A DNA stretch of 18,340 nt. Origin: Peptostreptococcaceae bacterium (GTDB lineage Bacteria > Bacillota_A > Clostridia > Peptostreptococcales > Acidaminobacteraceae). The notes below the pieces were generated by a model, which was not told where the DNA came from, did not search any database, and saw only the letters and a list, made by a program, of their open reading frames with translations. Shown here piece by piece: positions 6,503 to 14,844 of the stretch (the first letter of the stretch is position 1; the number at the start of each line of letters is the position of its first letter). Position numbers and translations under genes: made by a program. The stretch lies in contig JABXKX010000542.1 of NCBI GenBank assembly GCA_013619035.1, forward strand, positions 1-18,340, written 5' to 3'.

Positions 6503-9500
6503 ATGAAGAAATTCAGAAAACTGAGTTTGTTACTAGTTTTAGTAATGATTATGACATCATTACCGTTAGCTGCATTTGCAGAAGATACTTACGTTATCCA
6601 AGAAGGTGACGTATTATGGCAAATTGCTGAAAAATATGGTAGAACATATGAAGAGTTAGCAGAGTACAATAACATTGAAGATCCAAATCTTATTTATGCT
6701 GGAGATGAACTTAAAATTCCAGATGATGCTAAGAAAATTTCTGTCTTAGGAACAGCTGATATGCATGGTAGAATTTATGCTTATGAATATGCAATTGATT
6801 CTGTAGATGCAGATGCTGGATTAGCTAAGATTCAGACATTGGTAAAAGAAATAAGAGCCAATGAAGAAAATGTTTTATTAATGGATGTTGGAGATACAGT
6901 TCAAGATAACTCAGCTGAATTATTCAATGACCTACCAGTTCATCCAATGATTCAAGCTATGAACGAAATGGATTATGATGTATGGACTTTAGGTAACCAT
7001 GAGTTTAACTTTGAAAAATCTTTCTTAGATAGAAATATCGCTACATTTGAAGGTACAGTTTTATCTTCAAATATCTATAAAGAAGGTACTAACGAGAGAT
7101 TTATTGATGGATATACGGTCTTTACAATTGATGGCGTTAGAGTTGCTGTTGTAGGTATGATTCCACCAGAAGTTCCAATCTGGGAAGCGTCTGCTCCTAG
7201 TCACTTTGCTGGTTTAGAATTTACTGATATTACAGCTGAAACTGCTAAAGTTGTTAAAGAATTAGAAGGTAAGTACGACGTATTAATTGGTGCTTATCAC
7301 TTAGGTCCTGATGCTTACAAAGGCATGCCAGGAATCGAAGATATTGCTGCTGATTTCCCTGAGTTTGATGTCATCTTTGGTGGACATGCTCACTCTAAGT
7401 ACATAAACGAAATTAACGGTGTTCAATTAATTGAACCAGGTAAATATGGTTGGGCTTTAGCTCAAGCGGATATTTATGTAAACAGTAGTAATGAAGTTAT
7501 TAAAGTTGAAACTAAGAACAATGAAACTTATACAGTAGTTGAAGATCAAGGTATTATGGATACATTTAAGTTTGTTCATGATCAATCAATGGCAGATGCT
7601 CAAATCGTTGTTGGTGAGGTAACTTCTGACTATATTGAAAATGTAGATTATATAACTGGTGCTGCGGCTGTAACAACTATGCCAACTGCACAAGTTGAAG
7701 ATACTGCATTAATTGATTTAATCAATGATGTTCAAATGTTCTATACAGGTGCAGATGTTTCTTCTGCTGCAGCATTCAAATCAGACATGAACCTAGTTGC
7801 TGGTGATTTCATGAAGAAAGATGTTGCAAATATTTACAAATATCCAAATACTTTAGTTGGTGTTAATATTACAGGTGCTAACTTATTGAAGTATATGGAA
7901 TGGTCTGCTTCTTATTACAATACGTATCAAGAAGGCGATGTTACAATTTCATTTAATGAAAATATAAGAGGTTACAATTATGATATGTTCTCTGGTTTAA
8001 CTTATGATATTGATTTATCAAAAGAAGCTGATGAGAGAATTGTAAACGCAAAAATGGGTGATACAGCAATTAATCCTACTGGCACATACAAATTAGCAAT
8101 CAACAACTATAGATTCGGAACATTAATGAGTCTAGGATTAGTGACAGATGCTGATAAATATTATGATTCTTATGAAACAATGCAAGATGCTGGTAGAATT
8201 AGAGATTTAATCATCAAGTACATCGACGAAGAAAAAGCTGGTATAGCTACACCTTCTGTAGATAATAACTGGAAGGTTATCAATGCTGATTTAGAACAAC
8301 CAGGATATGAAAAAGTATTAGAATTTATCAAGAGTGGTGATATCTTAATTCCAACTTCGGAAGATGGAAGAACCCCAAATGTTAGAGCAATAAATGTTCA
8401 TGATCCTGATGTTTATGAGTTATTAAAAGACTCTACTGCTAAAGAATTAACTATTATGCACACAAATGATATGCATGGATTCTTTAATTATGGAAAATAT
8501 GATGGTATGGGAATTGCTGCTATCGCAACAAAAGTTAAAGATGTAAAAGCTAATAATGATAATGTATTACTTTTAGACGGTGGAGATGCACTTCAAGGTG
8601 CTAATCTTGTAACTCTTACTAAAGGTGAAGGTGGAACAAAAGTAATGAATTTATTAGGTTATGATGCGATGGCAGCTGGTAACCATGAATTCGATTATGG
8701 TTCTGAAAGATTATTAGAACTAGACGCATTGTTAGAGATGCCTGTACTTTCTGCTAATATTAAAAAAGCAGATGGTACGAATTTCTTAACACCATATGTT
8801 ATTAAAGAGATGGATGGCTTTACAGTAGCTATGTTTGGTCTATCTACTCCTGAAACAATTTATAAGTCTCATCCAGATAATACAGTTGGTTTAACTTTTG
8901 AAGATCCGAAAGTTGTAGCTGCTGCTATGGTTGAAGAACTTACAGGCAAAGCTGATATTATTATTGCATTGGCTCACTTAGGAAATGAAGGTGATTATAC
9001 TTCAGAATCAGTAGCAGAAGCTGTAGATGGTATCGATGTTATGATCGATGGTCACTCTCATTCAACATATGCTAATGGTTTAATGGTAAATGGTACTTTA
9101 ATCGTTCAAGCTGATACAAAGACAACAAATTTAGGTATTGCTAAACTTTCTATTAAAGATGGTGAAGTGCTTTCAAAAACAGCTTATATGTTTACTAAAG
9201 CTGAAGGTGTTGAATTAGAAGATGATGCAGCTATGACTGCTTTAATTGCTGAATTAGTAGAAGCTAATGCTCCAATTGAAAATGAAGTTGTTGCAACATC
9301 AACAATTGAATTAATTGGTGACAGAGCAATCGTTAGAACACAAGAAGCTGCAATCGGTAATCTTATTGCTGAAGCTAACTTGTACTACTCTGGCGCTGAT
9401 GTAGCACTTACTAATGGTGGTGGTATCAGAGCATCTATCGATGTTGGTGAAATCACTAAAGGTGAAGTATTAACAGTGCTTCCTTATGGTAACACAGTAA

Positions 9501-9898
9501 CTGTTATTGAATTATCAGGTGCTGACATTCAAGCTGCTATTGAGCATGGTATAGACTCATATCCAGAGACTAAAGGTGCATTCCCTCATATCGCTGGTAT
9601 GACTGTAGAATTTGATGCCTCTAAAGAAGCTGGTTCAAGAGTCACTAAGATTATGATTGCTGGTACTGCTTTAGTTGCTGGTCAAACATACACAGTAGCA
9701 ATCAACGACTTCCTTGCTGGTGGTGGTGATGGTTATGAAATGTTTGATGGTGCTCCAGTTGTAGCTGAATTAGGTTCAATGGACCAAATCTTAATCGACT
9801 ACATTAATGAAGTTGGTTTAGATAAAGCTATAATTGATGGTAGAATTAAAGATATTTCAAATGAAACTTCTTACTTCTCAACAAACATTAGTGCATAA
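6503..9898 (+). CDS. Secreted LysM protein with two nucleotidase modules (YfkN-like)
   Basis: This is an exported 1131-residue enzyme predicted to release phosphate and nucleosides from extracellular nucleotides. A signal peptide (about 1-26, ending AAFA) is followed by one LysM domain (about 29-73) for peptidoglycan binding. Module 1 is a calcineurin-like phosphoesterase with TADMHG (84-89), DVGD (128-131), GNHEF (164-168), H266 and GGHAHS (293-298). It is followed by a 5'-nucleotidase C domain (about 380-595) whose YNYDMFSGLTYDIDLS resembles CpdB-type 2',3'-cyclic phosphodiesterases. Module 2 repeats the pattern with TNDMHG (654-659), GNHEF (726-730), DGHSHS (849-854) and a C domain with NGGGIRA (from 971), resembling 5'-nucleotidases. 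The order matches Bacillus YfkN. Here a LysM domain may replace a C-terminal sortase anchor, since the protein ends without one. Metal ligands look intact in both modules. The start follows AAGGAGGG. Confidence 0.92.
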   Translation: MKKFRKLSLLLVLVMIMTSLPLAAFAEDTYVIQEGDVLWQIAEKYGRTYEELAEYNNIEDPNLIYAGDELKIPDDAKKISVLGTADMHGRIYAYEYAIDSVDADAGLAKIQTLVKEIRANEENVLLMDVGDTVQDNSAELFNDLPVHPMIQAMNEMDYDVWTLGNHEFNFEKSFLDRNIATFEGTVLSSNIYKEGTNERFIDGYTVFTIDGVRVAVVGMIPPEVPIWEASAPSHFAGLEFTDITAETAKVVKELEGKYDVLIGAYHLGPDAYKGMPGIEDIAADFPEFDVIFGGHAHSKYINEINGVQLIEPGKYGWALAQADIYVNSSNEVIKVETKNNETYTVVEDQGIMDTFKFVHDQSMADAQIVVGEVTSDYIENVDYITGAAAVTTMPTAQVEDTALIDLINDVQMFYTGADVSSAAAFKSDMNLVAGDFMKKDVANIYKYPNTLVGVNITGANLLKYMEWSASYYNTYQEGDVTISFNENIRGYNYDMFSGLTYDIDLSKEADERIVNAKMGDTAINPTGTYKLAINNYRFGTLMSLGLVTDADKYYDSYETMQDAGRIRDLIIKYIDEEKAGIATPSVDNNWKVINADLEQPGYEKVLEFIKSGDILIPTSEDGRTPNVRAINVHDPDVYELLKDSTAKELTIMHTNDMHGFFNYGKYDGMGIAAIATKVKDVKANNDNVLLLDGGDALQGANLVTLTKGEGGTKVMNLLGYDAMAAGNHEFDYGSERLLELDALLEMPVLSANIKKADGTNFLTPYVIKEMDGFTVAMFGLSTPETIYKSHPDNTVGLTFEDPKVVAAAMVEELTGKADIIIALAHLGNEGDYTSESVAEAVDGIDVMIDGHSHSTYANGLMVNGTLIVQADTKTTNLGIAKLSIKDGEVLSKTAYMFTKAEGVELEDDAAMTALIAELVEANAPIENEVVATSTIELIGDRAIVRTQEAAIGNLIAEANLYYSGADVALTNGGGIRASIDVGEITKGEVLTVLPYGNTVTVIELSGADIQAAIEHGIDSYPETKGAFPHIAGMTVEFDASKEAGSRVTKIMIAGTALVAGQTYTVAINDFLAGGGDGYEMFDGAPVVAELGSMDQILIDYINEVGLDKAIIDGRIKDISNETSYFSTNISA

Positions 9899-9908
9899 GA
9901 AAGATATA

Positions 9909-9936
9909 AATGCTCTCTTCGGAGGGCATTTTCTTT
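9909..9936 (+). terminator. Terminator of the nucleotidase gene
   Basis: AATGCTCTC (9909-9917), loop TTCG, GAGGGCATT (9922-9930) form a 9-bp stem with one wobble pair, followed by TTCTTT. Confidence 0.85.
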
Positions 9937-9945
9937 ATAAAACTA

Positions 9946-9976
9946 TTGTTAATTAATTGATTTTTTGCAGTACAAT
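9946..9976 (+). promoter_or_regulatory. Possible promoter of the flavodoxin-like gene
   Basis: TTGTTA (9946-9951) and TACAAT (9971-9976) are separated by 19 bp, two more than ideal. The preceding terminator makes a separate promoter here likely. Confidence 0.4.
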
Positions 9977-9994
9977 AGAAGTAGGAGGTATCAT

Positions 9995-10471
9995 ATGAAA
10001 ACAATTATTGTTTATTATTCATTTGAAGGTAATACTGATTTTTTAGTGAATGCTTTAGCTGAAACTATTGGAGCAGAAACCTTGGAATTAAAACCTATAA
10101 AAGAACATAAATCAAAAGGAGTTTCTAAATATGTTTGGGGTGGTTACCAAGCTGTGATGAAAAAGAAACCAGATTTAAAACCTTATGATTTCAAAGCAAG
10201 TGATTATGATAGAATTATTATTGCATCACCAGTATGGGCTGGTACTTTTGCACCACCACTTAGAACCTTCTTTGATACAGAAGATTTAATTGCAAAGAAA
10301 GTGGCATTCTTCTTTACACATGAAGGTGGCAAAGGTAAAACCAAGGAACATTTCGAAGAAATATTAGCGGATAATCATATTTTAGGATCATTAGATTTAA
10401 CAACACGAAAGACAGATAAAGAAGAAAATAAGAAGAGATTATTACAATGGGCTTCACGATTAGAAGGTTAA
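9995..10471 (+). CDS. Flavodoxin-like FMN protein
   Basis: This is a small cytoplasmic flavodoxin-fold protein of 158 residues, expected to bind FMN and act in electron transfer or NAD(P)H-quinone type reduction. The N-terminal beta strand and phosphate loop read TIIVYYSFEGNTDFLV (residues 3-18), with S-x-x-G-N-T at the FMN phosphate site. SPVWAGTFAPPLRTFF (about 79-94) is the second conserved loop over the isoalloxazine ring. The start at 9995 is chosen because AGGAGGT lies just upstream; a longer frame from 9965 would contain the ribosome site and a promoter-like sequence, so it is unlikely. Redox partner unknown. The gene stands alone between two terminators. Confidence 0.85.
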   Translation: MKTIIVYYSFEGNTDFLVNALAETIGAETLELKPIKEHKSKGVSKYVWGGYQAVMKKKPDLKPYDFKASDYDRIIIASPVWAGTFAPPLRTFFDTEDLIAKKVAFFFTHEGGKGKTKEHFEEILADNHILGSLDLTTRKTDKEENKKRLLQWASRLEG

Positions 10472-10472
10472 C

Positions 10473-10504
10473 AAAAAAGATATGATGTGATCATATCTTT
10501 TTTT
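10473..10504 (+). terminator. Terminator of the flavodoxin-like gene
   Basis: A 14-bp near-perfect inverted repeat, with AAAAAAGATATGAT (10473-10486), loop GTG and ATCATATCTTTTTT from 10490, is followed by further T residues. It can work on both strands. Confidence 0.88.
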
Positions 10505-10565
10505 AATTGGGTTCTATGCTTAATTTTAAAGAAAGTAGGGTATTAAGTCGTAAAAGGAGTTTCTT

Positions 10566-12569
10566 ATGAAATTATTACATGCTAAATTGATTAGAATGAA
10601 ATTAACTCCAAAATTAGTCATAACTTTTACAGTTTTATTTGTACTCATATTATCTATAACGACTTCTGCTATTTATATTGGAGTTCGTAGAATTATAACC
10701 ATAAATATTGAAAATGAGTTGGAAAATGCATCAACTCTTATTAATGATATGATTAAAACTACTGTAGATGTTTCAATTAAGACACATCTAAGAACTATTT
10801 CTGAAGTAACTCTCAACACTGTAGAATATGAGTATGAAATGCTCCAAAGTGGTGACATATCAGAAGAAGAAGCTAAAGAAAATGCTATTAAATATTTAAA
10901 ATCATTATCGATAGGTACGACTGGCTATACATATATTGTAGATAGCAATGGATTCATCATTTATCATCCTTATAAAGAATTAATTGGAAGTGATTTATCG
11001 GAATATGACTTCATACAAGAACAAATGGTACAACATGACGGTTATTTAGAGTATTACTGGGAGAACCCTGATGATACTTATCCAAGGCAGAAATCACTTA
11101 ATATGTCATATTTTGAGCCGTGGGATTGGATTATTTCTGTTTCAAGTTACAAAGAGGAATTTTATGAACTCTTAAGTGTAACTGACTTTGAAGAAAGAGT
11201 GTTGGCAATAAAATTTGGGGAAACTGGCTATCCAGCAATTCTGGATGAGAATGGTACATTTCTTGTTCATCCTGTTTTAAAGGGAGAAAATTTGAGTGTT
11301 GAAGATATACCTCAAGCTGATGTTGTGAATAGTGTTTTAGAACAAAGAAATGGCATAATCGAATATGAGTGGCAAAATCCAGAGGATTTGACTGTTAAAA
11401 AGAAAATAATGGTTTTTTCGGAGTTAGAAGAATACAATTGGATCATTGCAGCAACTGCATATAAAGATGAGTTTTATAAACCACTTAGAGTGATTTCGTA
11501 TTACATCATCTTAATTTTATTCATTAGTATTTTCATCATTATAATAATTACAATTAAAGTGAGTCAAAGAATTATTCGACCATTAAAACAATTGGAATCA
11601 AGTGTTTTAAAAGGTGTTAATGGAGACTTATCCGCTAGACTAGAAGTTGATGGTAAAGATGAAATCGGTGAATTAAGGGGGCATTTTAATTCTTTTATGG
11701 CATCGCTTGAATCTAAGCAAAAGGAACTGTTAAATGAAATTGGTGAAAAAAATAATGTTTCTGAGGCTTTAAAAGTTTTAAATAATAATTTAGAAAGAAT
11801 TATAGAAGAACGGACAATAGCACTTGAAATAGCTCAAAAGGAAATCATTCAACAGGAAAAGTTTCTTTCAATGAACAAATTAATTAAAGATATTGCACAT
11901 AATATTAATACACCATTAGGAACGTCAATAACATCAGCGACTTATATGGGTAAAACCATATTCGACTTAAAAGATGATTATTGGGATAATAAACTCAGCA
12001 AATATAAACTGGAGAGTTTCTTTAAGGAGTTTGAAAAATCTTATGATTTGATGTTAACAGGATTAACACGTTCGACTGACCTTATTCAGATGTTTAGCTT
12101 ATTAACTCAGAGTAACGATACTTTAGTAAAATCTGAATTTAATATTTTAGAAAAACTAAAACATGTGACGGATGTAACGGTTGATGAGAAACATACATTA
12201 ATTTTGAATTGTGATGAGAGTCTTCAAATGAATAGTTACTCTGAAATAATTGAACTAATCATTTTAAGTTTGATTAAGAATGCCTTTACTCATGGCTTTA
12301 AAGATAAACAAAATGGCACCGTTATTATTGGTGCGAATATCGTTGGAGATATGCTTCATCTGATTGTTTCAGATAATGGAATAGGCATCAATAAGGATGA
12401 TATCCCTTATGTATTTGATCCTTTTTATACAGGGGATAATCACTCATCTCAAATGGGATTAGGTTTGAGTATCGTTTATAATGCCGTTAATTATATCTTA
12501 GAGGGAAAGATATTCATTGAAAGTGATGAGGATGGTACAACAGTAACTATAGAAATTCCGATAACTTAG
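10566..12569 (+). CDS. Membrane sensor histidine kinase with two Cache domains
   Basis: This is a two-component sensor kinase of 667 residues. One transmembrane helix (about 17-40) leads to an extracellular region (about 41-305) with two similar Cache-like units. GTTGYTYIVDSNGFIIYHP (117-135) and GETGYPAILDENGTFLVHP (218-236) align with each other, each followed by a W-x-W/NW-I-I segment. A second helix (about 309-331), a HAMP linker (about 332-385) and a coiled coil (about 385-435) follow. The phosphoacceptor box is DIAHNINTPLG (442-452) with His445. The ATPase has N-box KNAFTHG (571-577), DNGIGI (603-608), FDPFYTG (617-623) and GLGLS (631-635). The family usually senses small organic ligands, but none can be named. 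No response regulator gene is adjacent. The ATG follows AAAAGGAG. It ends at a strong terminator. Confidence 0.9.
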   Translation: MKLLHAKLIRMKLTPKLVITFTVLFVLILSITTSAIYIGVRRIITINIENELENASTLINDMIKTTVDVSIKTHLRTISEVTLNTVEYEYEMLQSGDISEEEAKENAIKYLKSLSIGTTGYTYIVDSNGFIIYHPYKELIGSDLSEYDFIQEQMVQHDGYLEYYWENPDDTYPRQKSLNMSYFEPWDWIISVSSYKEEFYELLSVTDFEERVLAIKFGETGYPAILDENGTFLVHPVLKGENLSVEDIPQADVVNSVLEQRNGIIEYEWQNPEDLTVKKKIMVFSELEEYNWIIAATAYKDEFYKPLRVISYYIILILFISIFIIIIITIKVSQRIIRPLKQLESSVLKGVNGDLSARLEVDGKDEIGELRGHFNSFMASLESKQKELLNEIGEKNNVSEALKVLNNNLERIIEERTIALEIAQKEIIQQEKFLSMNKLIKDIAHNINTPLGTSITSATYMGKTIFDLKDDYWDNKLSKYKLESFFKEFEKSYDLMLTGLTRSTDLIQMFSLLTQSNDTLVKSEFNILEKLKHVTDVTVDEKHTLILNCDESLQMNSYSEIIELIILSLIKNAFTHGFKDKQNGTVIIGANIVGDMLHLIVSDNGIGINKDDIPYVFDPFYTGDNHSSQMGLGLSIVYNAVNYILEGKIFIESDEDGTTVTIEIPIT

Positions 12570-12587
12570 GACCTTTATTATATATAG

Positions 12588-12631
12588 AATCTCTACCTAT
12601 TTAAAAATCATGAATAGTGTAGAGATTTTTT
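12588..12631 (+). terminator. Terminator of the histidine kinase gene
   Basis: AATCTCTAC (12588-12596) pairs with GTAGAGATT (12619-12627), with an inner CTATT/AATAG stem and a T-run to 12631. Confidence 0.85.
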
Positions 12632-12693
12632 ATTGGTAACAACTGTTTCACATTGTTCCTTTTTGAGGTATGTTGTTCCTAGGAGGTGCTTTG

Positions 12694-13130
12694 ATGAAGG
12701 ATTTATATTCGCCACAGGAAGTTGCACGATATTAGATGTTCATGTTAAAACTGTTAGAAGATATTTAAGAGATGGTACTGTTAAAGGGCAAAAAATTGGT
12801 GGTAGCTGGAAAGTATCAAAAGAGGTACTTAAAGATTATTTGGACAATCGAGCACCAGAATCGATGGAAGATGTTTTCGAAAAAATAAAAGGAACAGCTA
12901 AAGTCAAAACCTGTTTGATGATAGACATTGATGTAACCAGTGCAAAAGAAGCCAATGGGTATGCAAATATATTTATGACATTAATTAATAGTAATGAATA
13001 TGAGTTCTGTCGTTTTCAATATCAGTTAGAAGATAATGTTGCCAAGTTTATGGTTTGTGGTAGTTTTAACTTTCTTAAAGATGCCATTAATATATTGGAA
13101 GAAAAGGATATGTCATATGAAACAGATTAG
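12694..13130 (+). pseudogene. Frameshifted HTH (excisionase/MerR-like) DNA-binding protein
   Basis: An ideal ribosome site AGGAGGTG (12681-12688) leads to ATG at 12694, which encodes MKDLYSPQEVARY and then TAG (12733). In the frame reached by stepping back one base at 12729 the natural continuation is ILDVHVKTVRRYLRDG, then KIGGSWKVSKEVLKDYL. Joined, these give a typical HTH_17 winged DNA-binding domain of ~55 residues followed by a ~90-residue domain I do not recognise (about 12890-13127), total ~145 residues. The downstream frame is open upstream to 12633, but that extension has no ribosome site and does not resemble the family. No slippery heptamer is visible at the shift. It is either a one-base deletion near 12727-12729 or a sequence error. 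The metallopeptidase gene overlaps its end, so the two form a unit. Confidence 0.75.
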
Positions 13131-13647
13131 AACTGAAATTGATAAAAGATTAGATTCAATTGAATTTAACACACTCTATCATGGGTTTATTAGATATGAC
13201 TACGCGATATATGATGATGAAAAAGTCTATTTAAAAGATCAAACACTTGAAAAGGATAATCGATTTTTAGGCAACTCAGCCATTCTATTTGAAGAAAAAT
13301 ACATTGCCATATGGTATGTGACTGAAGATGATTTAAAGGACTTAGACATTTTAACCTGTAATCTCATACATGAAATGTTTCATGCACACCAGTGGTCAAA
13401 AGAAGGTGTTAGGGATATAAACGATATAAATGGCACTCAATATCCCATTTCAATAGAACATCATACATTGAAACAGTTAGAACTTAAAAAGCTTGTACAA
13501 GCATCTACTTCAGAGCAGATATTACTTCATTTAAAAGAAGCATTATCATTTAGAAAAAGAAGAATAGAACTCAATGAGATGATAGATTATGAGCTTAATA
13601 TCGAAACCATGGAAGGGTATGATGATCAAGTCACTTCTACAGCTTAA
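13117..13647 (+). CDS. HExxH metallopeptidase-like protein, N-terminal part
   Basis: The ATG at 13117 overlaps the end of the HTH gene (stop at 13128-13130), with AAGGA upstream, so translation is probably coupled. The product has 176 residues in this frame. LIHEMFHAHQ holds HEMFH at 85-89, the zinc-binding HExxH pattern. NIETMEG (161-167) near the end may supply the downstream Glu ligand. There is no signal peptide or membrane segment, so it is cytoplasmic. The frame then runs GYDDQVTSTA and stops, while the +1 frame continues with a helical, conserved-looking sequence. I infer that the original protein was about 340 residues and that the reading frame broke just after the putative Glu ligand. 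Function is unknown; pairing with an HTH protein hints at a regulator-processing role, which is speculation. Confidence 0.6.
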   Translation: MKQIRTEIDKRLDSIEFNTLYHGFIRYDYAIYDDEKVYLKDQTLEKDNRFLGNSAILFEEKYIAIWYVTEDDLKDLDILTCNLIHEMFHAHQWSKEGVRDINDINGTQYPISIEHHTLKQLELKKLVQASTSEQILLHLKEALSFRKRRIELNEMIDYELNIETMEGYDDQVTSTA

Positions 13648-14149
13648 TCCTAAAAAATACGATCAAAGAATAGACTATATAAGAAAGAATCTAACTGATG
13701 AAAAACTACAGTTTGACGCAAGAAGAATTGCTTATTTTACAGGTGCGATGTTATGTTATTTATCAGAGTCACTTGGTTTATCACTACATTATGAAATGGG
13801 AAGCAAGACAACCTTATTTGGATTAATATCTGAGCAAATACCTATAGAAAAGTTTAAGGGAAATATCGAGTTATCAGATACCTCTTTAATAAAAGATTAC
13901 ATAGAAAGAAAAAATAATGAGTTAGTATTATTTAAAGAAAATGATTTAATCACAATAGAAGGACCTTTTAAAATATGTGGCTATGATCCTATGAATTTGG
14001 TTGGATTTGACCATCAAATCTTACACAAACATTTTGTAATGTTAATGAAAGGCAGTGAAAGAATATTTGTTCAAGGGCCTGTTTTAACCACATCTAATAA
14101 AGAGTCATTATTTGATGTTATAGAATATATTTACAAAAAACCAATCTAG
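13619..14149 (+). pseudogene. C-terminal part of the metallopeptidase, in another frame
   Basis: This frame encodes KSLLQLNPKKYDQRIDYIRK and continues for about 176 residues to TAG at 14149. A start is possible at ATG 13619 or 13622 after GGAAGGG, so an independent overlapping gene cannot be excluded. The join to the upstream frame is abrupt: ETMEG, then Tyr, then a frame change, then K-S-L. In HExxH proteins of this type the Glu is typically followed by a continuous helix. A net one-base gain or two-base loss, possibly within a slightly larger deletion near 13612-13625, would explain it. The C-terminal half (from about 13850) is a less conserved domain with no motif I recognise. Together with the HTH frameshift this makes two breaks within 0.9 kb. 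Confidence 0.5.
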
Positions 14150-14150
14150 A

Positions 14151-14171
14151 GTTACTTTTACTTAACTTTTT
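14151..14171 (+). terminator. Weak terminator candidate
   Basis: GTTA (14151-14154) can pair with TAAC (14163-14166), followed by five T residues. The stem is only 4-5 bp, so support is weak. It overlaps the stop codon of the convergent GyrI-like gene. Confidence 0.3.
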
Positions 14172-14614
14172 AGCGGGAAATAGAAATCAGTAATCATGGT
14201 TGGAATGAACGCCAGAAAACCAAGTAAAGGTCCTTTAACATACACTACAATGAGATGCCCAACAGCTTCATGATTGTTATTCTTTATATAATCAGTAAGA
14301 GTGTTATGTGCCTCTTCAAATTGTTTGATTGAACCTTCAATTCTGATATTAGCGCAGTATTCACCACCGATGCTTTTTGTTACACCAGATATTGCAGTGT
14401 TTATTGGCAAATACACTTCGTATTCAACATTTTTTGGATCTTCAGGTTCTTCATAATAAATAGTAAATACAGGACTGACTTGTTCAACTCCAAGTGATTT
14501 TGCTTCAGCACGGAGTTTTCTAATGTATTTACCCATAGCAAATAAACTATCTTTAGTCTTAATACTCAAACACTCTTTCTTTTCAAACTCAGTCATATTA
14601 GGATTAGAAATCAT
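14162..14614 (-). CDS. GyrI-like / effector-binding domain protein
   Basis: This is a 150-residue stand-alone small-molecule binding domain of the GyrI/AraC effector-binding type. Visible family features are PVFTIYYEEPEDPKNVEYEV (about 48-67), then LPI, an S-I-G-G-E-Y-C-A strand, and a late V-Y-V-K-G-P strand. The usual pattern is P...Y, D...E-x-x-x-P and G-x-Y. There is no DNA-binding domain, so it acts as a free ligand-binding protein or resistance factor. GGGAGGT (14619-14625) gives a clear start at 14614. Ligand unknown. It is convergent with the broken metallopeptidase gene, with about 12 bp between stops. Confidence 0.75.
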   Translation of the reverse strand: MISNPNMTEFEKKECLSIKTKDSLFAMGKYIRKLRAEAKSLGVEQVSPVFTIYYEEPEDPKNVEYEVYLPINTAISGVTKSIGGEYCANIRIEGSIKQFEEAHNTLTDYIKNNNHEAVGHLIVVYVKGPLLGFLAFIPTMITDFYFPLKS

Positions 14615-14680
14615 AAGTACCTCCCTATCTATTATTACCCAAACTTGATTTGATTAATCCAATGTTTAATTATGAAGGCA

Positions 14681-14707
14681 TAAAAAAGGAGCCTCTAATA
14701 AGTGGCT
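14681..14707 (-). terminator. Minus-strand terminator after the MmcQ remnant
   Basis: On the minus strand GAGCC and GGCTC (plus-strand 14703-14707 and 14688-14692) form a stem with a small inner C-T/A-G extension, followed by a run of T. It is placed just downstream of the truncated gene, so it is probably that gene's original terminator. Confidence 0.75.
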
Positions 14708-14718
14708 CAGTTTTCAAG

Positions 14719-14844
14719 TTCAGCTTTGATCTTTTTAGTAAGTGATTTGAAGACAATATCATAAGAATCATCTATCATCTTAAAAATTGTAGTTGATTCT
14801 AAATTCCCATCACAGTAAATTGTGTTCCAGTGAGTTTTATTCAT
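14719..14844 (-). pseudogene. C-terminal remnant of an MmcQ/YjbR (DUF419) gene
   Basis: The 41-codon frame starts YHM-NKTHWNTIYCDG and continues with KMIDDSYDIVFKSL. This is the distinctive end of MmcQ/YjbR family proteins, which normally have about 110-120 residues and the line GYHMNK.HWNTV. An in-frame TAG lies directly before YHM, and no N-terminal part is recognisable in the ~150 bp upstream. There is no ribosome site before the ATG at 14844. The remnant keeps its terminator. The rest of 14845-15015 holds nothing I can identify beyond a 34-codon fragment without a start (RYLSCKTLPKKTIKKLELD and flanks). Confidence 0.75.

Noticed and set aside
12633..12693. Upstream in-frame extension of the HTH gene
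   Set aside because: The frame is open but has no ribosome site, begins inside or right after the kinase terminator, and its peptide does not fit the HTH family. The site and ATG at 12681-12696 explain the start better.
12725..12735. Programmed -1 frameshift
   Set aside because: The joint reads GCA CGA TAT with no X-XXY-YYZ slippery heptamer and no obvious stimulatory stem directly downstream. Mutation or sequence error is simpler.
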